Notes: generated from the sequence alone by a model not told the origin. Shown: positions 24,484-33,240, counted from the first letter of the stretch. The stretch: 64,000 bases of DNA from Alphaproteobacteria bacterium (GCA_041396705.1 JAWKYB010000003.1:372001-436000); one strand, 5' to 3'. Numbers and translations: made by a program.

Positions 24484-25551
24484 TTATTCCGGCGCATAGT
24501 CGCGCGGCGCCTTGTCGATGCCGCGGGCGCGCCGCTCCTCGACCAGGCGCTGGAACTGGGCGCGGGTCTGCTCGATCGACTCGATCGGATGTTCGAGGAA
24601 GCCGTCGTTCGGCCAGCTCACCGTCGCCTCGTATTCCTTGGCATACATCTGCGCGCGCAGGGTGACCGGATGGAACGGCTTGGCCCGGACCCGGCGCAGC
24701 GCATTCAGGTCGATCGGCCCCTTGATGGTGGCCTCGCCCGCGCCGTTGATCTTGTTCAGCACCGAGCCGTCGAAATTGTGGATCGCGCTGTCGCCGTGGC
24801 TGCCGTGCAGGCCGCGCAGCGCGCCCTCGTACATGCCGATGTTGGCCATGGCGAGGAAGCACTTGTTCTCGTAGGCGCGCGCGGTGCGCAGCGCCTCCCA
24901 GTTGCGCACGTCGCCGTGGCTCATGTTGTGCGGCTCCGAGGTCAGGTGGCACAGCACCTCGGCGCCGTTCATCATCGTGCAGCGGGCGTTCTCGGGAAAG
25001 CCGAGCTCGCCGCAGGTCAGCAGCCCGATGTTGCCGATCTCGGTCCGCGCCACCGGGAACAGCGCCTCGCGCCCGAAGCGGCGGACGAAGTCGGAATAGA
25101 TGTCCGAGGGGGTCGTGTAGGGGAAGACCCAGGCATTGTTGTTGTTCTTCCAGTGCTTGATCAGGACCTTGCCGTCGGGGCCGATCAGGCAGGAGCAGTT
25201 GAAGAAGCGGCCGGGATAGGCCTCGTGCACCTCCAGCAGGTTGGCGGCGATGTAGACATTGCGCTGCTTGGCCTTCTCGCCGATCAGGTCGGTGTAGGGG
25301 CCGGGGATGGTGGTGCTGATCCGCATCCAGTCGGCCAGTTCCATCCGGTGCCAACGGGCGTTGATGGCGTATTCCGGCAGCACGATCAGCCGCACCTCGG
25401 AATTGCCGAAGGCGGTGATGTAGTCGATCATCTGGAAGATGCGCTCGAGATTGGCGCGCACGTCGACGTCGCGCTGCGCATCGTCGTCGCGCGACACTTG
25501 GCGCGAGCGCGTCTGCAGGCAGGCCACCTCGTAGTTCAGCTGCTCGGCCAT
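24484..25551 (-). CDS. carbon-nitrogen hydrolase (nitrilase superfamily)
   Basis: This 355-residue enzyme has the complete Glu-Lys-Cys triad of the nitrilase fold: Glu60 in LPEYA, Lys132 in the IKHWKN segment and Cys180 in LTCGELGFPENAR. Members cleave nitriles or aliphatic or aromatic amides. The length fits formamidase/amidase-like or N-carbamoyl hydrolase branches better than true nitrilases. It lies 168 nt upstream of UbiX on the same strand and could start that transcription unit. In the inferred pathway it would release ammonia or a carbamate from a nitrogen-containing intermediate. Confidence 0.88.
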   Translation of the reverse strand: MAEQLNYEVACLQTRSRQVSRDDDAQRDVDVRANLERIFQMIDYITAFGNSEVRLIVLPEYAINARWHRMELADWMRISTTIPGPYTDLIGEKAKQRNVYIAANLLEVHEAYPGRFFNCSCLIGPDGKVLIKHWKNNNNAWVFPYTTPSDIYSDFVRRFGREALFPVARTEIGNIGLLTCGELGFPENARCTMMNGAEVLCHLTSEPHNMSHGDVRNWEALRTARAYENKCFLAMANIGMYEGALRGLHGSHGDSAIHNFDGSVLNKINGAGEATIKGPIDLNALRRVRAKPFHPVTLRAQMYAKEYEATVSWPNDGFLEHPIESIEQTRAQFQRLVEERRARGIDKAPRDYAPE

Positions 25552-25607
25552 CCTCGTCCCGTTCCCCCTCGTTCGGCCCGGCCCGCGGCGACCGGGGCGC
25601 GATCATG

Positions 25608-27161
25608 CTATGCCGGCCCGCCGCGGTCCAGGGCGGCGACGTCGGCCGAGCGGCGCCGGTCGGCAAAGGCGGCAAGCCCGTCGGCGTCGCGTCGGCACGC
25701 CTTGACCGAGCCGAAGGTCTGCCAGCCGACCGGCATCGGCCGGACGTCGGGCTCGGAATCAGCGATCGCCGCGCGCACCGCCTCCGGCATCGTCTTCTCG
25801 ACGATCGGTCTGCCTTCCAGGTCGACCGACCAGCGCGGCGCGGCAAAGGCGGCGGACGGCTCCTGGCCGCAGGCCAGCAGGCGCGCCAGCAGCTGCGCCA
25901 GCACGCAGGTCTGGCCGGCCGTGCCCGGCGTGCCGATCGCCCATTCCGGCCGGCCGTCCCGCAGCACCAGCGCCGGCGTCAGCGTGTGCGCCGGCCGCCG
26001 CCCCGGCGCCAGCCGGTTGGCGCTGGCCGGGTCGAGCGCGAAGCCGCGCAGCCGGTTGTTCATCAGGATGCCGGTGCGCGGCGAGACCACGCAGGCGCCG
26101 AACGGCGCCGACACGCTCATCACCAGCGACACCGCGTTGCCGGCGGCATCGAGCACGACGACGTTGGTGGTGCCGCCCTCGGCCTCGGCCGGTTCGGGGC
26201 CGTCGGCCAGCCGCCCGGCGACGGCATCGGCCAGCACCGACCGCGCCAGCGCCTCGGCCTCGGCCGGATCGGCGACCGCGGCCGCCGCCGCGCGATCGGC
26301 GGCGCGGCGGGCGGCGAGCCCGCGCAGCGCGAAGGCCGGCCCGTCCGGGTCGACCGCCGCGATGTTGTCGCGGGAGAGCAACAGCAGCTGCAGCAGCAGG
26401 GTCAGGCCGTAGGAGTTCGGCGGCATCGTCAGCACGCTGCGGCCGTGGAACGGGGCGGCGAGCGGCGCCTGCCAGAGCGTGCGGTGGCCGGCGAGGTCGC
26501 CGGCCGACAGCGGCGCGCCGACCGCGGCCAGGTCGCCGGCCAGCGCCGCGCCGAGGTCGCCGCCATACAGCGCCGCGGCGCCGTCGCCGGCGATGCGCTC
26601 CAGGCTGGCGGCCAGGGCCGGCTGCGCCAGCCGGTCGCCTTCGGCGAGCGGGCTGCCGCCGGGCAGGAACAGGGCCGCCGCGGCCGGGTCGCCGGCCAAC
26701 AGCTCGGCGCAGCGGGCGACGTTGGCGGCCAGATAGGCGCCGACGGCGAAGCCCTGGCGGGCATGGCCGATCGCCGGCGCCAGCAACCGCCCGAACGGCA
26801 GCCGGCCGAAGCGCCGGTGCGCCGCCTCCAGCCCGGCCACTAGCCCCGGAACCGTCGACACCAGCGGACCCGAACGCGGAATGCCGTCGGGAAACAACGC
26901 CGGCGCGATCGCCGCCGGCGCGGTGCCGGTGCCGTTGACGCCCGCGGTCTCGCCGCTGGCCGCGTCGTGGATCAGCAGGAAAACGTCGCCGCCCAGTGTC
27001 GCCGCGTGCGGACAGGCCACCGCCAGCACGAACGCCGCGGCGATGGCCGCATCCACCGTGCCGCCGCCTGCCGCCATCGCCTCGACCGCCGCCGCGCAGG
27101 CCAACGGATGGCCGGCCGCCACCACGGCGTGCGCGCCCCGCACCTCGACCACTTCGACCAA
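25608..27161 (-). CDS. gamma-glutamyltransferase family protein
   Basis: This 517-residue Ntn-hydrolase proenzyme has the autoprocessing nucleophile Thr331 in EGGTTNVVVLDAAGN. The small-subunit blocks RTGILMNNRLRGF and GTPGTAGQTCVLAQL follow. It would cut or transfer gamma-glutamyl groups, or act on a related N-acyl compound. No signal peptide is visible, unlike periplasmic GGTs, so it is probably cytoplasmic. The TTG start at 27161 has a GGAGGGG site 6-7 nt upstream. The stop is 56 nt from the start of the nitrilase-family gene, so the two may be co-transcribed. Confidence 0.88.
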   Translation of the reverse strand: MVEVVEVRGAHAVVAAGHPLACAAAVEAMAAGGGTVDAAIAAAFVLAVACPHAATLGGDVFLLIHDAASGETAGVNGTGTAPAAIAPALFPDGIPRSGPLVSTVPGLVAGLEAAHRRFGRLPFGRLLAPAIGHARQGFAVGAYLAANVARCAELLAGDPAAAALFLPGGSPLAEGDRLAQPALAASLERIAGDGAAALYGGDLGAALAGDLAAVGAPLSAGDLAGHRTLWQAPLAAPFHGRSVLTMPPNSYGLTLLLQLLLLSRDNIAAVDPDGPAFALRGLAARRAADRAAAAAVADPAEAEALARSVLADAVAGRLADGPEPAEAEGGTTNVVVLDAAGNAVSLVMSVSAPFGACVVSPRTGILMNNRLRGFALDPASANRLAPGRRPAHTLTPALVLRDGRPEWAIGTPGTAGQTCVLAQLLARLLACGQEPSAAFAAPRWSVDLEGRPIVEKTMPEAVRAAIADSEPDVRPMPVGWQTFGSVKACRRDADGLAAFADRRRSADVAALDRGGPA

Positions 27162-27279
27162 CAGCCGCCCCTCCCCCGGGCGGCGGCATCCTGGGCCGGC
27201 CCGCGCCGGCCGGTCAACGCCCTTTCGCCCGTTCCGCGACCCAGCGGTCGACGCTGTCGGCCAGCGCGACCAGGCGATC

Positions 27280-28569
27280 CTACACGACGACGGGATAGCC
27301 GGCGCCGGGATCGAGCCGGCGCAGCGGCTCGGGCAGCGCGGCCAGGGTCTGCGCGGCCAGCGCGCGGCTCTCGGCCAGCGTCGGCTGCGGGCCGACGCGG
27401 CGGCCGTTGCGCATCGCCGGCCGCAGCAGCGGGCTGCCGGGGTGGGGCTCGTCGGCCAGGCCGAGCACGTCGCCGGCCATGCGTCCGTCGGCGTCGTGGC
27501 GGCGCCAGACCTGCTTGCGCCCCGGCCAGGTCGCCTTGCCGGCGGAGCGGTTGCGTCGGGGAATGCCGGCGTATTCCTGCAGCTTGTAGGCGCAGTCGAG
27601 CGCCGGGACGTCGCCGGAGGTGGTCAGGCTGGTGCCGATGCCGAAGCCGTCGATCGGCGCGCCCTTGGCGGCGAAGGCGGCGAGCGCGTCCTCGTCCAGG
27701 CCGCCGCTGGCGAAGATGGACACGTCGGGAAGGCTGCCCGCGTCGAGGATGCGGCGCACCGATACCGCCAGCGCCGCCATGTCGCCGCTGTCCAGGCGCA
27801 CCCCGGCAAGGGCTGCGCCCATCGCGCGCAGCTTCGGCGCCAGTGCCACCACCGTGTGCGCCGCCGCCTCGGTGTCGTAGGTGTCGATCAGCAGGATCAG
27901 GCGGTCGGGCCGGGAGCGGGCGAAGGCCTCGAACGCCGCCGCCTCGCTGTCGTGCACCTGCACGAAGGCGTGCGCCATGGTGCCGAATGCCGGCACCCCG
28001 AAGGCGCGCTCGGCCTGCAGCGTGGCGCTGCCGGCGAAGCCGGCGAGCCAGCTTGCGCGCGCCGCCAGCAGCCCGGCTTCCGCGCCGTGCGCCCGGCGCA
28101 GGCCGAAATCGACCAGCAGCTTGCCCGGCGCGGCCAGCACCATCCGCGCCGCCTTCGAGGCGATCAGGGTCTGAAAATGCAGGAGGTTGATCAGCCGGGT
28201 CTCGACCAGCTGCGCCTGCGGCAACGGGGCGGTGACCCGCAGGATCGGCTCGTCGGCGAATATGGCCGTGCCCTCCGGCACGGCATCGACGTCGCCGGTG
28301 AAGCGCATGTCGGCCAGCCAGTCGAGCAGGTCGGGACGGAACCGGCCGCCGCCGCGCAGCCAGGCGATGCTGTCGGCATCGAAGCGCAGCGTCTCCAGAT
28401 AGGCGAGCGCCTGCTCCAGGCCGGCGGCGATCAGGAAGCCGCGCCGCGCCGGCAGCCTGCGCACGAAGAACTCGAACACGGCGGTCTCGGTGCGGCCGTG
28501 GTCGAGATAGGCCTGCAGCATGTTGAGCTGGTAGAGGTCGGTCAGCAGCGGACTGCCGGACGGTTCCAT
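27280..28569 (-). CDS. pncB: nicotinate phosphoribosyltransferase
   Basis: This 429-residue enzyme of NAD salvage converts nicotinate and PRPP to nicotinate mononucleotide. The N-terminal SPLLTDLYQLNMLQAYLDHG is diagnostic. Later blocks are FGLRRAHGAEAGLLAARA, the phosphate-binding VRLDSGDM and FGIGTSLTTSGD. The ATG at 28569 is chosen since it places the family start 7 residues upstream of LLTDLYQ; the longer frame upstream is Arg-rich. It sits alone between the GGT and the dehydrogenase genes. Confidence 0.93.
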   Translation of the reverse strand: MEPSGSPLLTDLYQLNMLQAYLDHGRTETAVFEFFVRRLPARRGFLIAAGLEQALAYLETLRFDADSIAWLRGGGRFRPDLLDWLADMRFTGDVDAVPEGTAIFADEPILRVTAPLPQAQLVETRLINLLHFQTLIASKAARMVLAAPGKLLVDFGLRRAHGAEAGLLAARASWLAGFAGSATLQAERAFGVPAFGTMAHAFVQVHDSEAAAFEAFARSRPDRLILLIDTYDTEAAAHTVVALAPKLRAMGAALAGVRLDSGDMAALAVSVRRILDAGSLPDVSIFASGGLDEDALAAFAAKGAPIDGFGIGTSLTTSGDVPALDCAYKLQEYAGIPRRNRSAGKATWPGRKQVWRRHDADGRMAGDVLGLADEPHPGSPLLRPAMRNGRRVGPQPTLAESRALAAQTLAALPEPLRRLDPGAGYPVVV

Positions 28570-28795
28570 CGGCTGCGATCCCGCGCGGTGGTTGCCCCGC
28601 CGCCAGACTCGCCCGGCGGACGTGCGCGGCCCTTGACGCCGGTCAAGCCGGTTGTCGGCCTCCACGCCTTGACGCGCGCCATCGAGGCTGAGAGTTCTGC
28701 CGGGCCGGACCACCTTCCATGAGCAAGATGAAGCAGAATGCGGCGGTCACAACCACACCGGCATCTCCAGGAAGAAGACGTGCATCATGCGGGCG

Positions 28796-29821
28796 TCAGC
28801 TCCGCAGCCACTGGGCGTTGACGCAGTTCCGCAGGATGCCCTGGCGCAGGTAAAGCATCGCGGTCTCCACCGCCAGCCGGCGGGCGTCGTGCGCGCTTTC
28901 GGGGCTGCCCCAGGCGGCGTGCGGGGTCAGGATCAGCCGATGGGCCAGGTCGGTGCCCTGGAACGCGCGCATCGCCTCGCCGATCGCCTCCTCGCGCGCC
29001 GGCGGCTCCACCGGCAGCACGTCGATGCCGGCCGCGGCGATGGTGCCGTCGCGCAGCGCGGCGATCAGCGCCGGGATGTCGACGATGGCGCCGCGCGCGG
29101 TGTTGACCAGGATCGCGTCGCGCTTCATCCGGCCGAGTGCCGCGGCATCGATCATGTTGCGGGTCTCCGCCGTCAGCGGGCAGTGGATGCTGACCACGTC
29201 GCTCTGCTGCAGCAGCGCCTCCAGGCTTTCGGTGCGCTCGACGCCGAGCGCGATCTCGGTGCCGCGCGAGACGTAGGGGTCGTAGGCGACGATGCGCATG
29301 CCCATGCCGCGGGCGCGCAGCGCGGCGGCGGTACCGATGCGGCCGAGCCCGATCACGCCGAAGGTGCGGCCGCGGATGCGCCGGACCAGCGGCGCCACGG
29401 TGCAGTCGAAGCCGGCGTGCACGTCATGGACCAGCGCGTTGTGATAGCTGACGATGCCGCGGGTGAAGGCCAGCATCAGCGCGATGGCGTGGTCGGCCAC
29501 CTCCGACGTGCCGTAGTCCGGCGTGTTGGCGACCGGGATGCCCGCCCTGCCCGCTTCCTCCAGGTCGATGTGGTCGAAGCCGACCCCGGCGCGCACGATG
29601 ATGCGGCAGGCCTTCAGCCGGCGGATGAAGTCGTGGTCGATCGGCATCTCGTGCCAGACCACGACCGCGTCGGCGGTGGCGATGGCGTCCTGGTCCAGCC
29701 GCTCCGGCCGGCGCTCGCGCTGGATGGTCCAGCGCACGCCCGGGCCGGCGGTCTCGCGCTCGACCACGGCATCGTCGGCGTACTGGGCGTCCGGCGTCAG
29801 CAGGTGCAGGGTCTGCGGCAT
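28796..29821 (-). CDS. D-2-hydroxyacid dehydrogenase (C-terminal-binding-protein type)
   Basis: This 341-residue NAD-dependent dehydrogenase has the cofactor site FGVIGLGRIGTAAALRA. The catalytic residues are seen in NTARGAIVD (Arg), DVLPVEPP (Glu) and LTPHAAWGS (His). Substrates of the family are D-2-hydroxy acids or glyoxylate/hydroxypyruvate-like compounds. The ATG at 29821 follows GGGAGGA. It is divergent from the aldo/keto reductase and lactonase pair, with a 125-nt shared promoter region that includes a weak half-site TTAGCTGT at 29850. Confidence 0.9.
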   Translation of the reverse strand: MPQTLHLLTPDAQYADDAVVERETAGPGVRWTIQRERRPERLDQDAIATADAVVVWHEMPIDHDFIRRLKACRIIVRAGVGFDHIDLEEAGRAGIPVANTPDYGTSEVADHAIALMLAFTRGIVSYHNALVHDVHAGFDCTVAPLVRRIRGRTFGVIGLGRIGTAAALRARGMGMRIVAYDPYVSRGTEIALGVERTESLEALLQQSDVVSIHCPLTAETRNMIDAAALGRMKRDAILVNTARGAIVDIPALIAALRDGTIAAAGIDVLPVEPPAREEAIGEAMRAFQGTDLAHRLILTPHAAWGSPESAHDARRLAVETAMLYLRQGILRNCVNAQWLRS

Positions 29822-29946
29822 TTGTCCTCCCGGCGGTTGCGCGGGCGCGTTAGCTGTTGAATCGTTTCGCGCGCCGGCCTTTGCTCTAGCCCGCGGCGCC
29901 AGCACAGACAATGCCGCAACGGCAAACGGATGGGGAGGCATGCCGC

Positions 29947-30969
29947 ATGGACCCGATGGAGACCCGCCAGCTCGGCAAGACGTCCGCGCGCCTGCCGGTG
30001 TTCGGCTTCGGCGGGGCGCCGCTGGGCGAGCTGTTCACCAAGGTCAGCGACGAGGACGGCCAGGCCACGCTGGCCGCGGCCTGGGACGCCGGCGTCCGCT
30101 ATTTCGACACCGCGCCGTGGTATGGCCGCGGCCAGAGCGAACATCGCATGGGCCGCTTCCTCTACCGGAAGCCGCGCACCGAGTTCGTGCTGTCGACCAA
30201 GGTCGGCCGCGTGCTGACCGCGCCGCGCGACCCGGCGGCGTTCGACACCGGCTTCTGGGCCGGCGGGCTGCACTTCGACATCCGCTTCGACTACGGCTAC
30301 GACGGCATCATGCGGTCGTTCGAGGACAGCCTGCAGCGGCTGGGCATGAACCGCATCGACCTGCTGCTGATCCACGACCTCGACTGGTGGCACCACCGCA
30401 CCGACGCGGCGGTGGACGCCCACCTCGCCCGGCTGGCGACCAGCGGCTGGCGCGCGCTCGACGAACTGAAGTCGGCCGGCCTGATCAAGGGCATCGGCGC
30501 CGGCATCAACGAGAACGGCATGATGAGCCGCTTCCTCGACATCGTCGACATCGACTTCTTCCTGGTCGCGCTGCGCTACACGCTGATGGAGCAGGACACG
30601 CTGGAGCGCGAGCTGCCGGCCTGCGAGGAGCGCAATGTCGGCATCGTCGTCGGCGGTGTGTTCTCGTCCGGCATCCTCGCCACCGGCGCGGTGCCCGGCG
30701 CCAAGTACAACTACGCCGACGCCGACGCGGCCGCGCTGGACAAGGTGCGGCGGATCGAGGCGATCTGCGCCCGCCACGGCGTGCCGCTGATCGCCGCCGC
30801 GCTGCAGTTCCCGCTGCACCACCCGGCGGTAGCCAGCGTGATTCCCGGCGCCGTCGCGCCCGGCCAGGTGCTGTCGAACCTGAAGCTGATGCGCCAAGAC
30901 ATCCCGCCCGACCTGTGGGCGGAGCTGAAGCACGAGAAGCTGCTGCGCGTCGACGCGCCGACCCCGTGA
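29947..30969 (+). CDS. aldo/keto reductase, sugar/pyridoxal dehydrogenase-like
   Basis: This 340-residue AKR has the tetrad region: Asp in FDTAPWYGRGQSEHRMG with Tyr, Lys in LSTKVGRV and His in LLIHDLDWW. The sequence style (LLIHDLD, GVIVGGVFSSGIL-like) is that of the AKR15 branch, which includes L-fucose and pyridoxal dehydrogenases that make lactones. The downstream gene, 8 nt away, is an L-fuconolactonase-like amidohydrolase. Oxidation of an aldose to a lactone is therefore the likely role. Confidence 0.88.
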   Translation: MDPMETRQLGKTSARLPVFGFGGAPLGELFTKVSDEDGQATLAAAWDAGVRYFDTAPWYGRGQSEHRMGRFLYRKPRTEFVLSTKVGRVLTAPRDPAAFDTGFWAGGLHFDIRFDYGYDGIMRSFEDSLQRLGMNRIDLLLIHDLDWWHHRTDAAVDAHLARLATSGWRALDELKSAGLIKGIGAGINENGMMSRFLDIVDIDFFLVALRYTLMEQDTLERELPACEERNVGIVVGGVFSSGILATGAVPGAKYNYADADAAALDKVRRIEAICARHGVPLIAAALQFPLHHPAVASVIPGAVAPGQVLSNLKLMRQDIPPDLWAELKHEKLLRVDAPTP

Positions 30970-30977
30970 GGCCCGCC

Positions 30978-31892
30978 ATGCCGCTCGACCTGCCGATCAT
31001 CGACGCCCACCACCATCTATGGGACCTGGAGACCAACCGCTATCCCTGGCTGCAGCAGCCGGCGCCGGCGCCGGATGACGTGTTCACCGGCGACATCCGG
31101 CCGATCCGCAACAGCTATCTGCTCGCGGACTTCAAGGCGGACATCGGCGACCTGCCGGTGGTCAAGTCGGTGCACCTGCAGGCCGACCACGACGACGCCG
31201 ACCCGGTCAACGAGACGCGGTGGCTGCAGGCGGTGGCCGACGCGCCCGGCTCCGGCGGCTTCCCGCACGCCATCGTCGCCTATGCCGACCTGGCCGACCC
31301 GCAGGTCGACGCGGTGCTGGCCGCCCATGCCGGCTTCGCCAACACCCGCGGCATCCGCCAGATCCTCAACACCCACCCGCAGGCCAAGTACAGCCATGCC
31401 GCCCGCGAATACATGGACGACCCGCAGTGGGAACGCGGCTATGCGCGGCTGGCCGCCCACGGCCTGTCGTTCGACCTGCAGCTCTACCCGCACCAGATGG
31501 CGCGGGCGGCGGCGATCCTGGTGCGCCATCCCGACGTGCCTGCGATCGTCAACCACACCGGCACGCCGATCGAGCGCAGCGAGGCCGGCCGCGCCGCCTG
31601 GCGGCAGGAACTCGGCCGGCTGGCCGCGCTGCCGCACGTCGCGATCAAGATCTCCGGGCTCGGCATGCACGACCATCGCTGGACCGAGGCGTCGATCCGC
31701 CCGTTCGTGCTGGAGACCATCGAGATGTTCGGCGTCGCCCGCTGCCTGTTCGCCAGCAACTTCCCGGTCGACAAGCTCTACAGCGGCTATGCGGCGATCT
31801 GGCAGGCCTTCGACGCGATCACCGCCGGCTTCTCCGCCGACGAGCGCCGCGCCCTGTTCCACGACAACGCCGCCCGGCTGTATCGGATCTGA
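30978..31892 (+). CDS. amidohydrolase family protein, sugar lactonase-like
   Basis: This 304-residue TIM-barrel hydrolase begins LPIIDAHHHLWDLETNRYPWL, the signature start of the fuconolactonase/rhamnonolactonase branch of amidohydrolase-2. It has PAIVNHTGTPIERS in the middle and CLFASNFPVDKL with the catalytic Asp position changed to Asn near residue 255. It is probably co-transcribed with the aldo/keto reductase, hydrolysing the lactone that enzyme would produce. Dicarboxylate lactonase activity is the alternative. Confidence 0.85.
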   Translation: MPLDLPIIDAHHHLWDLETNRYPWLQQPAPAPDDVFTGDIRPIRNSYLLADFKADIGDLPVVKSVHLQADHDDADPVNETRWLQAVADAPGSGGFPHAIVAYADLADPQVDAVLAAHAGFANTRGIRQILNTHPQAKYSHAAREYMDDPQWERGYARLAAHGLSFDLQLYPHQMARAAAILVRHPDVPAIVNHTGTPIERSEAGRAAWRQELGRLAALPHVAIKISGLGMHDHRWTEASIRPFVLETIEMFGVARCLFASNFPVDKLYSGYAAIWQAFDAITAGFSADERRALFHDNAARLYRI

Positions 31893-31897
31893 CACTC

Positions 31898-31984
31898 ATA
31901 GCCCGGATGAAGCGAAGCGAAATCCGGGATCAGGCCGTGCCGCCACGCCGTTCCCGGATTGCGCTGCGCTCCATCCGGGCTACG
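31898..31984. repeat. REP element 5
   Basis: Near-perfect copy: ATAGCCCGGATGAAGCGAAG at the left, GCTCCATCCGGGCTACG at the right, inner AAATCCGGG and CCCGGATTGCG. It starts 6 nt after the lactonase gene and precedes the RAYT relic. Confidence 0.85.
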
Positions 31985-32000
31985 AAGTCACAGCACATGT

Positions 32001-32030
32001 GTAGCCCGGATGAAGCGGGCGCAGTCCGGG
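32001..32030. repeat. REP half element 6
   Basis: GTAGCCCGGATGAAGCGGGC followed by GCAGTCCGGG. Only the left half of the palindrome is present. It lies between REP 5 and the 3' end of the transposase relic. Confidence 0.7.
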
Positions 32031-32082
32031 TCGAGCACCCCCGGCAACGGCGTTTTCCGGTTGGCCCTCTGCACCGTTCCGC

Positions 32083-32594
32083 CTACCGGTCCGGCTTCGG
32101 TTCGCCGAATGCGAGGCCGCCGTCGTCCGGGTCGCCGCCCCAATCCCCGGCAACACGCCCTCGCGCACGCGATGAAAGGACGAGTGCGCCAATCCGCGAC
32201 GCGAGCGACCAAGCCAGCTTCACCGGATTGAAATGCACATAGTCGACGTGTCGTTCGTAGTCGGCTTCGTCGCGTATCGTGTGCTCCCAGGATCGCGGTT
32301 GCCACGGCGACGCGGAACGCCCCTCGCCGCTCGCGAGACCGTGCGTGAATAGCGCTGATCTTGCGCCACCGGCCGGAATAGTCGGCGTCGCCAGGCGGCA
32401 GCGTCAGGACCGCGTGCAGATGATCCGGAAGGACCGCTATGGCCTCGGTAGCGAACGGCCTTTCCCACGCGCAGCGCTCAAGCGCGTCGCAGAGTACGGC
32501 CACATTGTCGACCAAGGCGGTCGACTGCCGGTCGCGCTGGGTCAGCGTGAAGAAATAGGTCCGCCGGAACCCGATTGCGGCGGTAGCGCACCAT
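32083..32594 (-). pseudogene. REP-associated tyrosine transposase (RAYT, Y1_Tnp) pseudogene
   Basis: Across three reading frames on the minus strand, this segment reads as a RAYT: MVRYRRNRVP, then TYFFTLTQRDRQSTALVDN, then AIAVLPDHLHAVLTLPPGDA with the HUH-type His pair. WRKI follows, then HVDYVHFNPVK with the family tyrosine. The relic ends DWGGDPDDGG...EPKPDR and stop (complement of 32083-32085). At least three frame changes break it (near 32560, near 32385 and again near 32250), so it cannot be functional. It is surrounded by REP elements 5, 6 and 7, the presumed substrates of its ancestor. Confidence 0.85.
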
Positions 32595-32630
32595 GGTTGT
32601 AACGAGCCATGACCAAAACCCGCATCGATT

Positions 32631-32722
32631 GTAGCCCGGATGGAGCGGAGCGCAATCCGGGATAGGGCCGCGCGGACGGAAATGCTGTCCCCCGGATTTC
32701 GCTACGCCCCATGCGGGCTACG
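32631..32722. repeat. REP element 7
   Basis: GTAGCCCGGATGGAGCGGAG at the left, CCCCATGCGGGCTACG at the right, inner CAATCCGGG and CCCGGATTTCG. The right end overlaps the last codons of the 32702 gene. Confidence 0.8.
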
Positions 32723-33109
32723 AGGCTGCTTGTCGCGCATCGCCCGCGCGGCCATGCCGGTCAGGGTGGCGGCCATGTCGCGCTTGAACGCCTGCAGGCG
32801 CATGAGCGCCAGCGTCGTCAGCGTCAGCAGCGGCAACAGGATCAGGAACCTGGTCCCGATCGAGAAGTCGAACACGAACATCGACAGGAACACGGCGATC
32901 GCGAACGGCAGCGCCACCCAGTTCAGTCGGTCGTAGCCGGGCCTGAACGCCGCATAGCCGGTGCGAAACGCGTTGCCGATCTCCGCCTCGGACAAATGGC
33001 GCCGGCTGGCGTCGGGAACCTTGCTCATGATTCTGGCCAGCAGACGCCGCTCGCCGGCGGAGAGGTCCACCGGCCGCAGCCTCGGGGAAGACGCCGCATC
33101 AATCGTCAT
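32702..33109 (-). CDS. small membrane protein, function unknown
   Basis: This 135-residue protein has no recognised family. Residues 1-60 are soluble and charged (LSAGERRLLARIMSKVPDAS). Two closely spaced hydrophobic segments follow (WVALPFAIAVFLSMFVFDF and FLILLPLLTLTTLALM), then a positively charged tail. The ATG at 33109 has GGAGG 5 nt upstream; a GTG four codons earlier is less likely. The last six residues and the stop lie inside REP element 7, so insertion of the repeat seems to have replaced the original C-terminus. Confidence 0.65.
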   Translation of the reverse strand: MTIDAASSPRLRPVDLSAGERRLLARIMSKVPDASRRHLSEAEIGNAFRTGYAAFRPGYDRLNWVALPFAIAVFLSMFVFDFSIGTRFLILLPLLTLTTLALMRLQAFKRDMAATLTGMAARAMRDKQPRSPHGA

Positions 33110-33206
33110 CGAGACCTCCACGAAAGCACACGGCGCATAGGTCGCCGGCGCGCGTCGGCCGGTTCAAGCCGGTGGCGAGAGCACGCCGCCGGCGGCAATG
33201 TCGTTC

Positions 33207-33240
33207 CCCGGATTGCGCCGCGCTCCATCCGGACTACGCG
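33207..33240. repeat. REP half element 8
   Basis: CCCCGGATTGCGCCGCGCTC followed by CATCCGGACTACGCG, the right half of the REP palindrome. It overlaps the stop of nagA at 33234. Confidence 0.65.

Noticed and set aside
28680..28720. Possible TPP riboswitch upstream of pncB because of CTGAGAG
   Set aside because: It lies in the right direction for no thiamine gene, and the other conserved TPP elements are absent.
29850..29870. TTAGCTGT and following CGTTTCGC as a sixth operator
   Set aside because: The spacing is right but both elements deviate from the core. Too weak to claim without comparative data.
31988..32515. A 175-residue protein gene in the RAYT region
   Set aside because: Only part of it is RAYT-like. 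The family similarity continues in other frames on both sides, so it is a frameshifted relic, not a new gene.
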